From: CAIKMD01 sp963803265
GTDB lineage: Bacteria; Pseudomonadota; Alphaproteobacteria; ATCC43930; CGMCC-115725
DNA length: 64,000 bases
Direction: 5' to 3'
Assembly: GCA_963803265.1 (NCBI GenBank)
Contig: CAWDLZ010000004.1
Location: 62,001-126,000 of the forward strand
The notes below the pieces were generated by a model. That model saw nothing but the letters and a program-made list of their open reading frames with translations. It did no database searches and was not told where the DNA came from. The position numbers and the translations under genes are program-made. How positions within the stretch are numbered: position 1 is the stretch's first letter; each line of letters begins with the position of its first letter. Below are positions 34,414 to 45,065 of this stretch, in pieces.

Positions 34414-35829
34414 ATGGCGGATGCCGCAATCCAAAAAGTTCTCGATATGATCAAGGAGCACGACGTCAAATACGTCGATTTCCGTTTTACCGATCCGCGC
34501 GGCAAGTGGCAGCATTTGGCGCATCACATCAGGACCATCACCGCCGATTTCCTGGCGGATGGCGTGATGTTCGACGGCTCGTCGATCGCCGGCTGGAAGG
34601 CGATCAACGAGAGCGACATGCTGCTGATGCCGGAATGCGCCACCGCGGTGCTCGACCCTTTCGCGGCGCAGACCTCGCTCATCATCTTCTGCGACACGCA
34701 TGAGCCCGCCACCCGCCAGCCCTATGGCCGCGATCCCCGCTCGATCGCGAAAAAAGCCGAGCAATACCTCGTCTCGTCCGGGATCGGCGACAAGGCGTTC
34801 TTCGGCCCCGAGGCCGAGTTCTTCGTGTTCGACGACGTGCGCTACAAGAACACGATGAATTCGTCGATGTACGAGATCGACAGCGACGAAGGCCCCTACG
34901 TCTCCGACAAGAAATACCCCGACGGCAACACCGGACATCGCCCGCCGATCAAGGGCGGCTATTTCCCGGTGCCGCCCGTCGACAATTACAGCGATCTGCG
35001 CGCCGAGATGCTCACGGTCATGGGCGATATGGGCCTCCTGGTCGAGAAGCATCACCATGAAGTCGCCCCGTCGCAGCACGAGCTCGGGAACGAATTCGCG
35101 ACGCTGTGCAAGGGCGCGGACAACATGCAGATCTATAAATACGTCGTGCAGAACGTCGCGAACCAGTACGGCAAGACCGCGACCTTCATGCCGAAGCCGA
35201 TCAAGGGTGACAACGGCTCGGGCATGCACGTTCACCAATCGGTGTGGAAAGGCGACAAGCCGCTCTTCGCCGGATCGGGCTACGCCGATCTGTCGGACTT
35301 CGCGCTCTACTACATCGGCGGCGTCATCAAGCACGCCAAGGCGATCAACGCCCTCACCAACCCGACGACCAACAGCTACAAGCGGCTGATCCCGGGTTTC
35401 GAGGCGCCCGTGCTGCTGGCCTATTCCGCGCGCAACCGCTCGGCGTCGTGCCGCATCCCGATCGTCTCGAGCCCCAAGGGCAAGCGCGTCGAGGTTCGTT
35501 TCCCCGACCCTGCCGCCAATCCTTATATCGGTTTCGCCGCCATGCTCATGGCGGGAATCGATGGCGTGCAGAACCGCATCCACCCCGGACAGCCGATCGA
35601 CAAGAACCTCTATGACCTGCCGCCAGAGGAGTTGAAGGAAGTGCCGACGGTGTGCGGCTCGCTGCGCGAGGCGGTCGAGGCGCTCAAGTCCGACCACGCC
35701 TTCCTGACAAAGGGAGACGTGTTCACCACCGACTTCCTCGACGCTTACATGGATCTCAAATGGGAAGAGATCTACAAGTTCGAGCACACGCCGCATCCGA
35801 TCGAGTTCGAGATGTACTACAGCGTGTGA
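34414..35829 (+). CDS. glnA: Glutamine synthetase type I
   Basis: ATP-dependent ammonia assimilation into glutamine, 471 residues. Seen: the metal/active-site strand FGPEAEFFVFDDV, HHHEVAPSQHELG, NGSGMHVHQSVWK (ATP site), the SYKRLIPGFEAPV loop, RNRSASCRIP, and the adenylylation tyrosine (about Y400) in NLYDLPPEE, so it is regulated by GlnE. Frame intact. It is co-directional with glnB and followed by a strong terminator. Confidence 0.97.
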   Translation: MADAAIQKVLDMIKEHDVKYVDFRFTDPRGKWQHLAHHIRTITADFLADGVMFDGSSIAGWKAINESDMLLMPECATAVLDPFAAQTSLIIFCDTHEPATRQPYGRDPRSIAKKAEQYLVSSGIGDKAFFGPEAEFFVFDDVRYKNTMNSSMYEIDSDEGPYVSDKKYPDGNTGHRPPIKGGYFPVPPVDNYSDLRAEMLTVMGDMGLLVEKHHHEVAPSQHELGNEFATLCKGADNMQIYKYVVQNVANQYGKTATFMPKPIKGDNGSGMHVHQSVWKGDKPLFAGSGYADLSDFALYYIGGVIKHAKAINALTNPTTNSYKRLIPGFEAPVLLAYSARNRSASCRIPIVSSPKGKRVEVRFPDPAANPYIGFAAMLMAGIDGVQNRIHPGQPIDKNLYDLPPEELKEVPTVCGSLREAVEALKSDHAFLTKGDVFTTDFLDAYMDLKWEEIYKFEHTPHPIEFEMYYSV

Positions 35830-35890
35830 CGACGTTTTCGTTGGGTTTCGGCCGATAGCCGTCGTCTCGTCGGACTGAAACCGCCAAACG

Positions 35891-35926
35891 AGCCCTCGGA
35901 AGTCAGCAGATTTCCGAGGGCTTTTT
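35891..35926 (+). terminator. Intrinsic terminator of glnBA
   Basis: AGCCCTCGGAA-N10-TTCCGAGGGCT followed by TTTTTC: an 11-bp perfect stem ending in a T-run, about 60 nt past the glnA stop. Confidence 0.9.
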
Positions 35927-35962
35927 CTTCGAGTCCAATGCGATCGCGGCCATGACGCTCGC

Positions 35963-36982
35963 CTATTTCCGCGCGCGCACCCGCGCCGCCTCGGCGCGAT
36001 AGGCCGCGAAGATCGCGGGGCCGTTCGGGATATTCTTCTGCCACGCCGCGGCCAGCGGCCGCACGATCTGGCTTTGGTATTGCTCGACATCGCCGGGATC
36101 GAGGGTTGTGATCGTGTGGCCCGGCTGCGCTCGCACCTCGGCCTCCGAGGCGGCATAGATGCGGTCGATGGCGGCGCCGAAATCTTCCATCGAGGCGGCA
36201 TAGCCCGAGTTCCGGTCAATCGCCGCCTTGGCCTTGCCCGTCAGCCTGGCATAAACATCCTTGTTCATCATTAGGACGCCGCCGCCCGACCCGAGACCGG
36301 CGACGAGGTGGTTGTTCGTGACCTCTTGCAGCTTGAAGCCGTCGAGACCCAGCCATCCGATGATCACGCCGTCGGCGCCGTGGCGCTGCAGGATTTCATA
36401 GACATCGACCGGGTTGGTGCTGATCGGAGCGGCGCCCAAGAGCAGCGCCGCGCCGGCGTCGGCCTTGGTGAGGGTAACGAGCTTTAGTCCCTTCACCTCG
36501 GCGAGCCGTGCGATCGGTTTGTTCGCGTTGACGAAGGATTGCGGAAACACATAGAGCGCGATCGGGTGAACATCGGCATATTCCGCGGCGATGAGACCAT
36601 CCTCGTAAATTTTCCAGAACGCGGCGGCGCCTTCCCTGCCTTCGATGTCCGACGGCAGCTCGACGACGCTGGAGCCGGGGAATTTTCCGCCGACCGAGCC
36701 TTGCGAAGCGATGCCGATATCGACGGCGCCGCCGACTACGCGGTCATAGATGTTGAAGAGGTTCGCCAGCGCGTTGCCCGGAAAGGTCTGGAGCTTGAGC
36801 GTCCCGTCGGAGTCCTTTTCGACCTTGGCGATCCACGGATCCCACATCAATGTCCAGGTCGGCGTGCCGGGCGGCGGGCCGGGAACCGCAAAGCGCAGCG
36901 TGACCGTGTCTTGGGCGCGGGCGGAAACACTCGCGCCCAATAGCGCCGCCGCGGCGGCCGCGAGCACCCACGCCTTCAGCAT
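35963..36982 (-). CDS. TRAP-type (DctP family) solute-binding protein
   Basis: 339 residues with a Sec signal peptide (MLKAWVLAAAAAALLGASVSARAQ) and a DctP-like periplasmic fold: TLRFAVPGPPPGTPTWTLMW, then LKLQTFPGNALANLFNIYDRVVGGAVDIG, and the mid-protein VDVYEILQRHGADGVIIGWLGL. TRAP binding proteins capture organic acids for a DctQM permease, but no such permease is within the window, so the partner is elsewhere. Ligand unknown. Confidence 0.85.
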   Translation of the reverse strand: MLKAWVLAAAAAALLGASVSARAQDTVTLRFAVPGPPPGTPTWTLMWDPWIAKVEKDSDGTLKLQTFPGNALANLFNIYDRVVGGAVDIGIASQGSVGGKFPGSSVVELPSDIEGREGAAAFWKIYEDGLIAAEYADVHPIALYVFPQSFVNANKPIARLAEVKGLKLVTLTKADAGAALLLGAAPISTNPVDVYEILQRHGADGVIIGWLGLDGFKLQEVTNNHLVAGLGSGGGVLMMNKDVYARLTGKAKAAIDRNSGYAASMEDFGAAIDRIYAASEAEVRAQPGHTITTLDPGDVEQYQSQIVRPLAAAWQKNIPNGPAIFAAYRAEAARVRARK

Positions 36983-37062
36983 CGTCGCCTCCTCCCTCCG
37001 GGTCGTCGTTTCATCGCGCGCCCGCCCCCGCTCGGAACGCCAACGGCGGCCGACGAACGGCG

Positions 37063-38178
37063 TTATTTTGCCGCTACCCGCTCTTTGGCAGGGTCGCGCA
37101 GTGGCACGAAATGATTGCCCTTAGAGACCGGGCCGAGCGAATTGGCGATGCGCGCCCAGCTATCGCCGCCATCCTCGCTGGCATAGACCTCGCCATCGGT
37201 GTTGCCGACGAAAAGGCTGAAGCCGCCGGGATACGAAACGAGACTCATCGCCTCGATATTGCACCGCGCGGAGGCGGGAATGCCGCGGTGCAGATGTTCC
37301 CAGCTTCGCCCGCCATCGCGGCTGCGCATGATCGCGGTGCCGGCATCGTGCGACATGCGCCATTGCCCGGGATCGGCGGCCGCGCCCGACATGAAGATCG
37401 TGGTCTCGTCGGGCGAGATCACGATGTGATCGGGATAGGCCAAGCGGAATTCCGGGCCGCTCAGGCGCTCCCAGCCCGAGCCGCCGTCGTCGCTGCGATA
37501 GAGGCCGACGCCGGTGGTCATGAAGATCGTATCGGGACGAGATGGAACCAGCACGATCTGATGGACATCGCGATAAGCGCGGTCATCGGCGCGGGAATAG
37601 CCGCTGAATTCGCGCCAGCTTTGCCCGCCATCGGTCGTCTTGAGCAGCGCGCCCTGCTCGATCGCGGCAAAGAAAACGTCCGGGTCGCGCGGGTCGAAGG
37701 CGAGCATTTTCGTATGCGCGACATGCGGCGGACCGGGAAAGGTCCAATGCTCGGTCTCGGGCACTTGCCGGAGCGCCGGCAAGTCCAGCCAGGTCTTGCC
37801 GTAATCGACGCTGCGGAAGAGCGCGGCCGGCTCGGTGCCGGCGTAGATCGCGACGGTGCCGCGCCGATCGACGGCGGCGAGCGTGTAGATGTCGCGGTGA
37901 CTGACGCCTTCGCCGCGCGGCTCCCAATTCAGGCCGCCATCGGCGCTGAAATAGATCCCGTCGCCGTGGGTGCCGGCGAAGAGGCCGGCCTTGCCGGGCA
38001 AAGCCGTCATCGTGCTGACATGGTGGCCGCGAAGCGCAGTCCCGTGCAGGCGCCACGCCGCGCCCGGCGCGGCCCGCTCGAGGATCGCGATACCGGTCGC
38101 CGTAGCGACAAAGAGACGTGTCGGTGGCGCCGCAGCGGCGTAGCGCATTTGGCCGTTCGGCGAGAGGCATGCGTACAT
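37063..38178 (-). CDS. Asp-box (BNR) beta-propeller protein
   Basis: A 371-residue protein with six Asp-box motifs of the SxDxGxxW type: SADGGLNW, SVDYGKTW, TTDGGQSW, SDDGGSGW, SRDGGRSW and SEDGGDSW, evenly spread as in a six- or seven-bladed propeller. It has no signal peptide and none of the sialidase catalytic Arg-Ile-Pro motifs I would expect, so it is probably a sialidase-fold or HCF136-like scaffold rather than an active sialidase. Function unknown. It lies 80 nt upstream of the TRAP binding protein on the same strand. Confidence 0.8.
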   Translation of the reverse strand: MYACLSPNGQMRYAAAAPPTRLFVATATGIAILERAAPGAAWRLHGTALRGHHVSTMTALPGKAGLFAGTHGDGIYFSADGGLNWEPRGEGVSHRDIYTLAAVDRRGTVAIYAGTEPAALFRSVDYGKTWLDLPALRQVPETEHWTFPGPPHVAHTKMLAFDPRDPDVFFAAIEQGALLKTTDGGQSWREFSGYSRADDRAYRDVHQIVLVPSRPDTIFMTTGVGLYRSDDGGSGWERLSGPEFRLAYPDHIVISPDETTIFMSGAAADPGQWRMSHDAGTAIMRSRDGGRSWEHLHRGIPASARCNIEAMSLVSYPGGFSLFVGNTDGEVYASEDGGDSWARIANSLGPVSKGNHFVPLRDPAKERVAAK

Positions 38179-38357
38179 TGTCTCACCTCATGTTGGCTCA
38201 CGGGATTGTTCATCTTACTCCAGGCGCGGGCGATGATTAAAGTTCTCGATGTCGGCCCGTGCTTCCCGCGTCCGGCGCAGGATCGACCGCGCAGCTGTTC
38301 TTTACCAGTCGCTAACCCTATCGGCGCTACTCCTCGCTGAGACGAGGGGCAAGTGGC

Positions 38358-39122
38358 GTGAGCGAGCCAGCGTTAAGCACCATCGACGATGTCGGCCTGC
38401 GCCTGCCCAAAGGCATGCCCGAAGAGATCGCCGATCCGTTCATCGAATACGTCGCCACGAAGGCCGCGGCGTTGCGCGGCGAAGCTATGGCGCTGGCCCC
38501 GCCCGGCATCGCCGGCGACAAATGGGCGCGGCTTCGCTTCAGTCTCGACGCAATCAAGGAGATCGTCTTTCCCCAGGCCGGACGGACCATCGCGGAATTC
38601 GCGAGCGCCCCGGCGAAGATCGAATGCCGCAGCGGATGCTGCTTCTGCTGCTATCAGAACGTTAACGCCACCATTCCCGAGGCGATCTTGATCGCGCTCG
38701 GCCTCGGCGATCCGGAAGATCCGCGCGTGGCGGCGACGCTCGACGCCGCCGACGCCTTCAAGGATCTCGACGGCGAGGCCCGCATCGCCACCGCCCGGCC
38801 CTGCCCGCTGCTTGTCGACAAGCGCTGCTCCATGTACGAGCGCCGTCCACTGGCCTGCCGCTCGCTCCTATCGCCCGAGGCCGCGCGCTGCCACCGGGCA
38901 ATGGCAAGTCTCGAGGCTGGGAATGGTGTGCTACCGATCGAGATTTACGTCGTCCTGCAATTCCTGTGCAGCGGCGAGCAGGCGGCGGCGCGCGGCATTT
39001 GCCGCGATCTTGGCCTGCAAGACGACATCGTCGAACTGACCCAGTCGGTCGCCGCCATTTTGCGCGATCCGGCTCTGATCGAGCGCTGGGCCACAGGCGA
39101 GCGCGTCTTCGTGGCGCGCTAG
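38358..39122 (+). CDS. YkgJ-family cysteine-cluster protein
   Basis: 254 residues starting at GTG (MSEPALSTIDD). A cysteine-rich core, CRSGCCFCCYQNVNATIPEA, then PCPLLVDKRCSMYERRPLACRSL, is the CxxxCC-type zinc or iron-sulfur cluster motif of the YkgJ (UPF0153-like) family. Biochemical role of the family is not established. The 178 nt upstream, shared with the divergent Asp-box gene, show no obvious site. Confidence 0.82.
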   Translation: MSEPALSTIDDVGLRLPKGMPEEIADPFIEYVATKAAALRGEAMALAPPGIAGDKWARLRFSLDAIKEIVFPQAGRTIAEFASAPAKIECRSGCCFCCYQNVNATIPEAILIALGLGDPEDPRVAATLDAADAFKDLDGEARIATARPCPLLVDKRCSMYERRPLACRSLLSPEAARCHRAMASLEAGNGVLPIEIYVVLQFLCSGEQAAARGICRDLGLQDDIVELTQSVAAILRDPALIERWATGERVFVAR

Positions 39123-39169
39123 CAAGCCAGCCGCTGCTCCCGAGCTCTTGTCGAAGGCCTGATCCGGCC

Positions 39170-39565
39170 TCAAGCCTCGGCGGGCAATGCCCGTGGCTTG
39201 CGGTCGGCGCCGATCGCCACGTAGGTGAAAGTTCCACCCGTTACCTTGACGTGCTCGCCCGTCATGTCGCGCCGCGCCCAGCTTTCGATCGCCACTGTGA
39301 TGGAGGTGCGCCCGGTCTTGACGATCGTGGTATAGCAGCTCACCTCGTCGCCCACGAAAATCGGGAGATGGAAGGTCATGCCGGTCACGGCCACGGTAGC
39401 GCAGCGCCCCTGCGCCCGGCGGTGGGCGGTGACCCCGCCCGCGAGGTCCATCTGCGACAACACCCAGCCACCGAAGATATCGCCGGCCGGATTGGCGTCG
39501 GCCGGCATGGCAATTGTCCGCAACGCGGGCTCCCGCCCCGCCGGACCCGTTTCTGCAACCGTCAT
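39170..39565 (-). CDS. Acyl-CoA thioesterase, YciA-like hotdog protein
   Basis: 131-residue hotdog-fold protein. The active-site strand MPADANPAGDIFGGWVLSQMDLAGGVTA has the catalytic Asp and the Asn of the YciA/acyl-CoA hydrolase family. FHLPIFVGDEVSCY and VAIESWARR follow. Predicted to hydrolyse cytosolic acyl-CoAs. It is divergently oriented from parE with 99 nt between starts. Confidence 0.88.
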   Translation of the reverse strand: MTVAETGPAGREPALRTIAMPADANPAGDIFGGWVLSQMDLAGGVTAHRRAQGRCATVAVTGMTFHLPIFVGDEVSCYTTIVKTGRTSITVAIESWARRDMTGEHVKVTGGTFTYVAIGADRKPRALPAEA

Positions 39566-39664
39566 CTCGCACTCCTCGATCTCGACAAGCTATTGTAGGT
39601 TATCGGTATATTGACCGCAGCATCTTGCTTGTACCTCACCTGTCGCCTTCCTATAGTCCGGCGG

Positions 39665-41630
39665 ATGCCCGATCTGTTCGACGATACCCCAGCCCGCAGG
39701 GCCGCGTCCGGCTATTCCGCCAAGGACATCGAGGTTCTTCAAGGGCTCGAGCCGGTCCGGCGCCGCCCCGGCATGTATATCGGCGGCACGGACGAGCGCG
39801 CCCTCCACCATCTCGTCGCCGAGGTGCTCGACAACGCCATGGACGAGGCAGTGGCGGGTCATGCCAGCCGCATCGAGCTTGAGCTGCAACGCCGACGGCA
39901 GCGTCTGCGTCCGCGACAATGGCCGCGGCATCCCGATCGATCCGCATCCCAAATTCCCCAGGACCTCGGCGCTAGAGGTCATCCTGACGATGCTGCATTC
40001 CGGCGGCAAGTTCGGCGGCGACGCCTACAAGACCTCGGGCGGCTTGCATGGAGTCGGGGTTTCAGTGGTGAACGCGCTTTCCGACAAGCTGTCGGTCGAG
40101 GTCTGGCGCGACCGTCGTGTCTATACGCAGGAATACAGCCGCGGAAAGCCCAAGACCAAGCTCAAGGATGGCGGCGCGGCGCCGAACAAGCGCGGCACCG
40201 CGATCCGCTTCCATCCCGATCCCGAGATTTTCGGAGATTTTCATTTCAAGCCGGCGCCGATCTATCGCCTGGCGCGCAGCAAAGCCTATCTTTTTCGCGG
40301 CGTCGAGATCCGCTGGTGGTGCGATCCGGCTTTGCCCCGGCCCGAGGATGTGCCGCAGGAAGAGCGTCTCCATTTTCCCGGCGGGCTCAGCGATTATCTC
40401 GCTGCGACCTTGGACGGGCGCGAGACGATCACCCCGCGCGCCTTCGCGGGCGAGGCCCAGCTCAACGGCAGCGGCAGGGTCGAATGGGCGATCGCGTGGC
40501 CGATCGATCTCGAGGGCTCGTGCTCGTCCTATTGCAACACGGTGCCGACGCCCGAGGGCGGCAGCCACGAGGCCGGCCTGCGCGCCGCGCTGACGCGCAG
40601 TATCAAGGCCTATGGCGAGCTGACCGGCAATCGCCGCGCTGCGCAGATCACCGCCGAAGACGTGATGGAAGGCGCCGCGGTGATCCTTTCGCTCTTTATC
40701 CGCGAGCCGCAATTCCAGGGCCAGACCAAGGAGCGCCTGTCCTCGCCCGAGGCGGCGCGCCTCGTCGAAAACGCGCTCAAGGACCGATTCGATCACTGGC
40801 TGAGCGAGGATCCGCAAGGCGGAAGGGCGCTGCTCGATGCCGTGATCGATCGCGCCGAGGACCGCATCCGCAAGCGCCAGCAAAAGGACCTCGACCGCAA
40901 GACCGCAACGAGGAAGCTCAGGCTTCCCGGCAAGCTCGCCGACTGCACCCGATCGAGCGCCGAGGGCACCGAGATTTTCCTGGTCGAGGGGGATAGCGCC
41001 GGCGGCTCCGCCAAACAGGCGCGCGACCGCGACACCCAGGCGATCCTGCCGCTGCGGGGCAAAATCCTCAACGTCGCCTCGGCCAGCAACGACCGGCTGC
41101 GCGCCAATCAGGAACTCGCCGACTTGACGCTTGCGTTGGGCTGCGGCTCGGGAGACCGGTTCGACGAGGCCAAGCTGCGCTACGAGCGCGTCATTATCAT
41201 GACCGACGCCGATGTCGATGGCGCGCATATCGCCTCGCTGCTGATGACGTTTTTCTTCCGCGAAATGCCGCAACTGGTCTCGGGCGGCCACTTGTTCCTC
41301 GCCGTCCCGCCGCTCTATCGCCTCAGCCAGGGCGAGACGACGCATTATGCGCGCGATGACGCTCACAAGGATGAGCTGATGAAATCTGCCTTTCCCGCCC
41401 ACAAGGGCAAGGTCGAGATCAGCCGCTTCAAGGGCCTGGGGGAGATGCCCGCGCGCTATCTGCGCGACACCACCATGGCGCCCGACAAGAGGACGCTGTT
41501 GCGCGTGATGATCCCGGTGAACCGCGCGAGCACGCTCGAGCTGGTCGAGAGCCTGATGGGGCGAAAGCCCGAGCTGCGCTTCGAATTCATTCAAAAGAAC
41601 GCCAAATTCGCCCACGACCTCGACGTATGA
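39665..41630 (+). CDS. parE: DNA topoisomerase IV subunit B (one frameshift)
   Basis: ATPase subunit of the chromosome-decatenating topoisomerase. GHKL domain: GLEPVRRRPGMYIGGTDERA, EVLDNAMDEAVAG, then after a lesion VRDNGRGIPIDPHPKF and TSGGLHGVGVSVVNALS. TOPRIM: FLVEGDSAGGSAKQARDR and IIMTDADVDGAHIASLL. The K-loop length and VPTPEGGSHEAGLRAAL suit ParE rather than GyrB. One surplus base near 39889-39893 (GAGCTGCAACGCC) shifts the frame. Corrected length about 654 residues. This is an isolated lesion in an otherwise clean region. Confidence 0.9.
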
Positions 41631-41694
41631 AAGGATGCGCCTGCTCGCGCCGCGTGGTATTCAATGCGGAAATCGCGGCGATCGGGAGGATGCC

Positions 41695-42711
41695 ATGGTG
41701 TCATCGAGGGCTTGCGTAGCCGCGCTCGCGGCCGCGCTGTCATTGGCCGCGGCATCGGCCCAAGCCGACCCGGTTAACATCCGCATCGCGTGGATTACGA
41801 TCGGCAACCCGCCGCCGCTCCTCGCGGCCAAGAAGGATCTCGCCCGCCATTGGGGCACTACTTACAATCTCGATCCTATTCACTTCCAGGGCACGCCACC
41901 CATTATGACCGCGCTCGCAGCGGGCGAATTGGAACTCGCGAATCTGAGCTTCCCTTCGCTCGGCAACGCCATCCTCAATGCCGGCTTAAGCGATTTGCGT
42001 ATTATCGGCGACGAGGGTCAGGACGGCGTCGCGGGCTATCACTCGATCGAATACATGGTATTGAAAGACGGGCCCGTCAAAACCATCGCGGATTTGCAAG
42101 GCAAGGTGCTCGGCACCAACAGCATCGGCAGCGCGGTGGATATCGGTGTCCGGGTGATGCTGAAACGCCACGGGTTGGTGGCGAACCGGGACTATGCGGT
42201 TATCGAAGGCAATTTCCCGAACTTGCCGTCGATGCTGTTGCAGAGGAAGGTCGATCTCATCGTCGCCGTGCCGCCCTTCTCGCTCGATGAGCATTTTCGC
42301 GACCAGGCCGCCACACTCTTCACCCAAAAGGACGCGATGGGAAAGTCGCAGCTCGCGGTCTGGACGGCGCGCCAGGGCTTTCTCGCAAAGAACCGTGCCG
42401 CCGTGGTGGATTTTTTCGAGGATTACCTGCGCATCATGCGCTGGTATGTCGATCCGGCCAACCGGACCGAGATGCTTCAGCTCGTCTCGGGTATCTTCAA
42501 GGTACCGGTCGCCCAGCTCGACAAATCGACCTTCAATGTCAACGACGTCTATTTCGACCGCAACGGCATGCCCGACATGAAGGCGCTCCAGACCGATGTC
42601 GATGCCGCGGCCGATCTGGGCTTCCTCAAGGATCACATCGATCTGGCGAAATACACCGATCTCAGCCTCGTCGAGGAAGCGGTGAAGCGCGTCGGTGCGT
42701 TCAAGCCGTGA
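41695..42711 (+). CDS. ABC transporter substrate-binding protein, NMT1/SsuA type
   Basis: 338 residues with a signal peptide (MVSSRACVAALAAALSLAAASAQA) and the NMT1/TauA-like periplasmic fold: VNIRIAWITIGNPPPLLAAK, TPPIMTALAAGELELANLSF, and GKVLGTNSIGSAVDIGVRVM. The ATG at 41695 has GGGAGGA just upstream, preferred over the longer frame. Such proteins bind sulfonates, nitriles, pyrimidines or aromatic acids. The ligand cannot be named. No permease or ATPase gene lies beside it. Confidence 0.82.
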   Translation: MVSSRACVAALAAALSLAAASAQADPVNIRIAWITIGNPPPLLAAKKDLARHWGTTYNLDPIHFQGTPPIMTALAAGELELANLSFPSLGNAILNAGLSDLRIIGDEGQDGVAGYHSIEYMVLKDGPVKTIADLQGKVLGTNSIGSAVDIGVRVMLKRHGLVANRDYAVIEGNFPNLPSMLLQRKVDLIVAVPPFSLDEHFRDQAATLFTQKDAMGKSQLAVWTARQGFLAKNRAAVVDFFEDYLRIMRWYVDPANRTEMLQLVSGIFKVPVAQLDKSTFNVNDVYFDRNGMPDMKALQTDVDAAADLGFLKDHIDLAKYTDLSLVEEAVKRVGAFKP

Positions 42712-42715
42712 GGCG

Positions 42716-43417
42716 CTACGCCGTCAGCCATTGACGCAGCCGCACGCTAACTTCCCAGGGCCGCTCCATGGTCGAGAGATGACCGCACTCCTCGACGATT
42801 TCGAGCCGAGATCCGGGAATGAGCGTCGCCATCTCCTCGTGCAACGGGAGCGGCGTGAGTTGATCCTCGCGGCCGCACAGCACCAGCGTCTGGCATCGGA
42901 TCGCGGGTAAGCTCGGGCGGCTGTCGGGACGTCCGATGATCGCGCGCTGCTGACGGAGGAAGGCATCCTTGCCGACGCGCTCGGTCATGGCCGTCACCGC
43001 TTCGGTCAAGGCTCCATCGCCGAGCCTGCTCGGATGGAGAAAAACCGGCAAGAGCCGCGGTGTCACGCCGCGAAACTCCCCTTTCTCGGCAAGCTCAATG
43101 AGGCCGCGGCGGCGCGCGGTCTGCTCTGGCGTATCGGCGCGGGCGCTAGTGTCGAGCAGCGCCAGGCGCAGCACCCGCTCGGGCGCACGGCGCATGATCT
43201 CCTGGGCGACATAGCCGCCCATCGACAGCCCGGCGAGCGCGAAAAACGGCGGCGCCTCGGCCAGCACGCGGCGCGCCATCGCGGTCAAACGATCGTCCCG
43301 GGTCAGATCGGCGACCGTGGAGTCGGCGATATCGGCCAAATCATCCACCTGGCCGTGCCATAATGCCGCATCGCACAGGAGCCCGGGCAGTAGCACCAGA
43401 GGAGTCTTGTTAACCAT
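42716..43417 (-). CDS. Alpha/beta hydrolase
   Basis: 233 residues, frame intact. The nucleophile elbow is GLSMGGYVAQE (Ser), with LVLCGREDQLTPL for the acid and VEECGHLSTMERP for the His, the complete triad of the fold. PLVLLPGLLCDAALWHGQ at the N-terminus holds the oxyanion region. It is convergent with the NMT1-type binding protein, only 4 nt apart. Substrate unknown; carboxylesterase, haloperoxidase-like or enol-lactonase functions are all possible. Confidence 0.82.
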   Translation of the reverse strand: MVNKTPLVLLPGLLCDAALWHGQVDDLADIADSTVADLTRDDRLTAMARRVLAEAPPFFALAGLSMGGYVAQEIMRRAPERVLRLALLDTSARADTPEQTARRRGLIELAEKGEFRGVTPRLLPVFLHPSRLGDGALTEAVTAMTERVGKDAFLRQQRAIIGRPDSRPSLPAIRCQTLVLCGREDQLTPLPLHEEMATLIPGSRLEIVEECGHLSTMERPWEVSVRLRQWLTA

Positions 43418-43566
43418 GACCCAACCATACTCCGCCAGTGTTGCCCGCAAGCCGCGGTCGCGGCCGCGGCCCGGTCCGACGAAAGGAAATCGTTGACTTT
43501 CCGGGCGGCAGGCCCAAATAAAGGCCTGTATTTCTACCAACAACGAAGAGAAAAGTACGCCATCTG

Positions 43567-45033
<1,467 letters not shown>

Positions 45034-45065
45034 CGCGAAACGCGGCCTGAGGTGAGTTCGGCTTG

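Noticed and set aside
37063..38178. Active sialidase
   Set aside because: Asp boxes alone are structural. I see no catalytic Arg triad or FRIP-type motif and no signal peptide.
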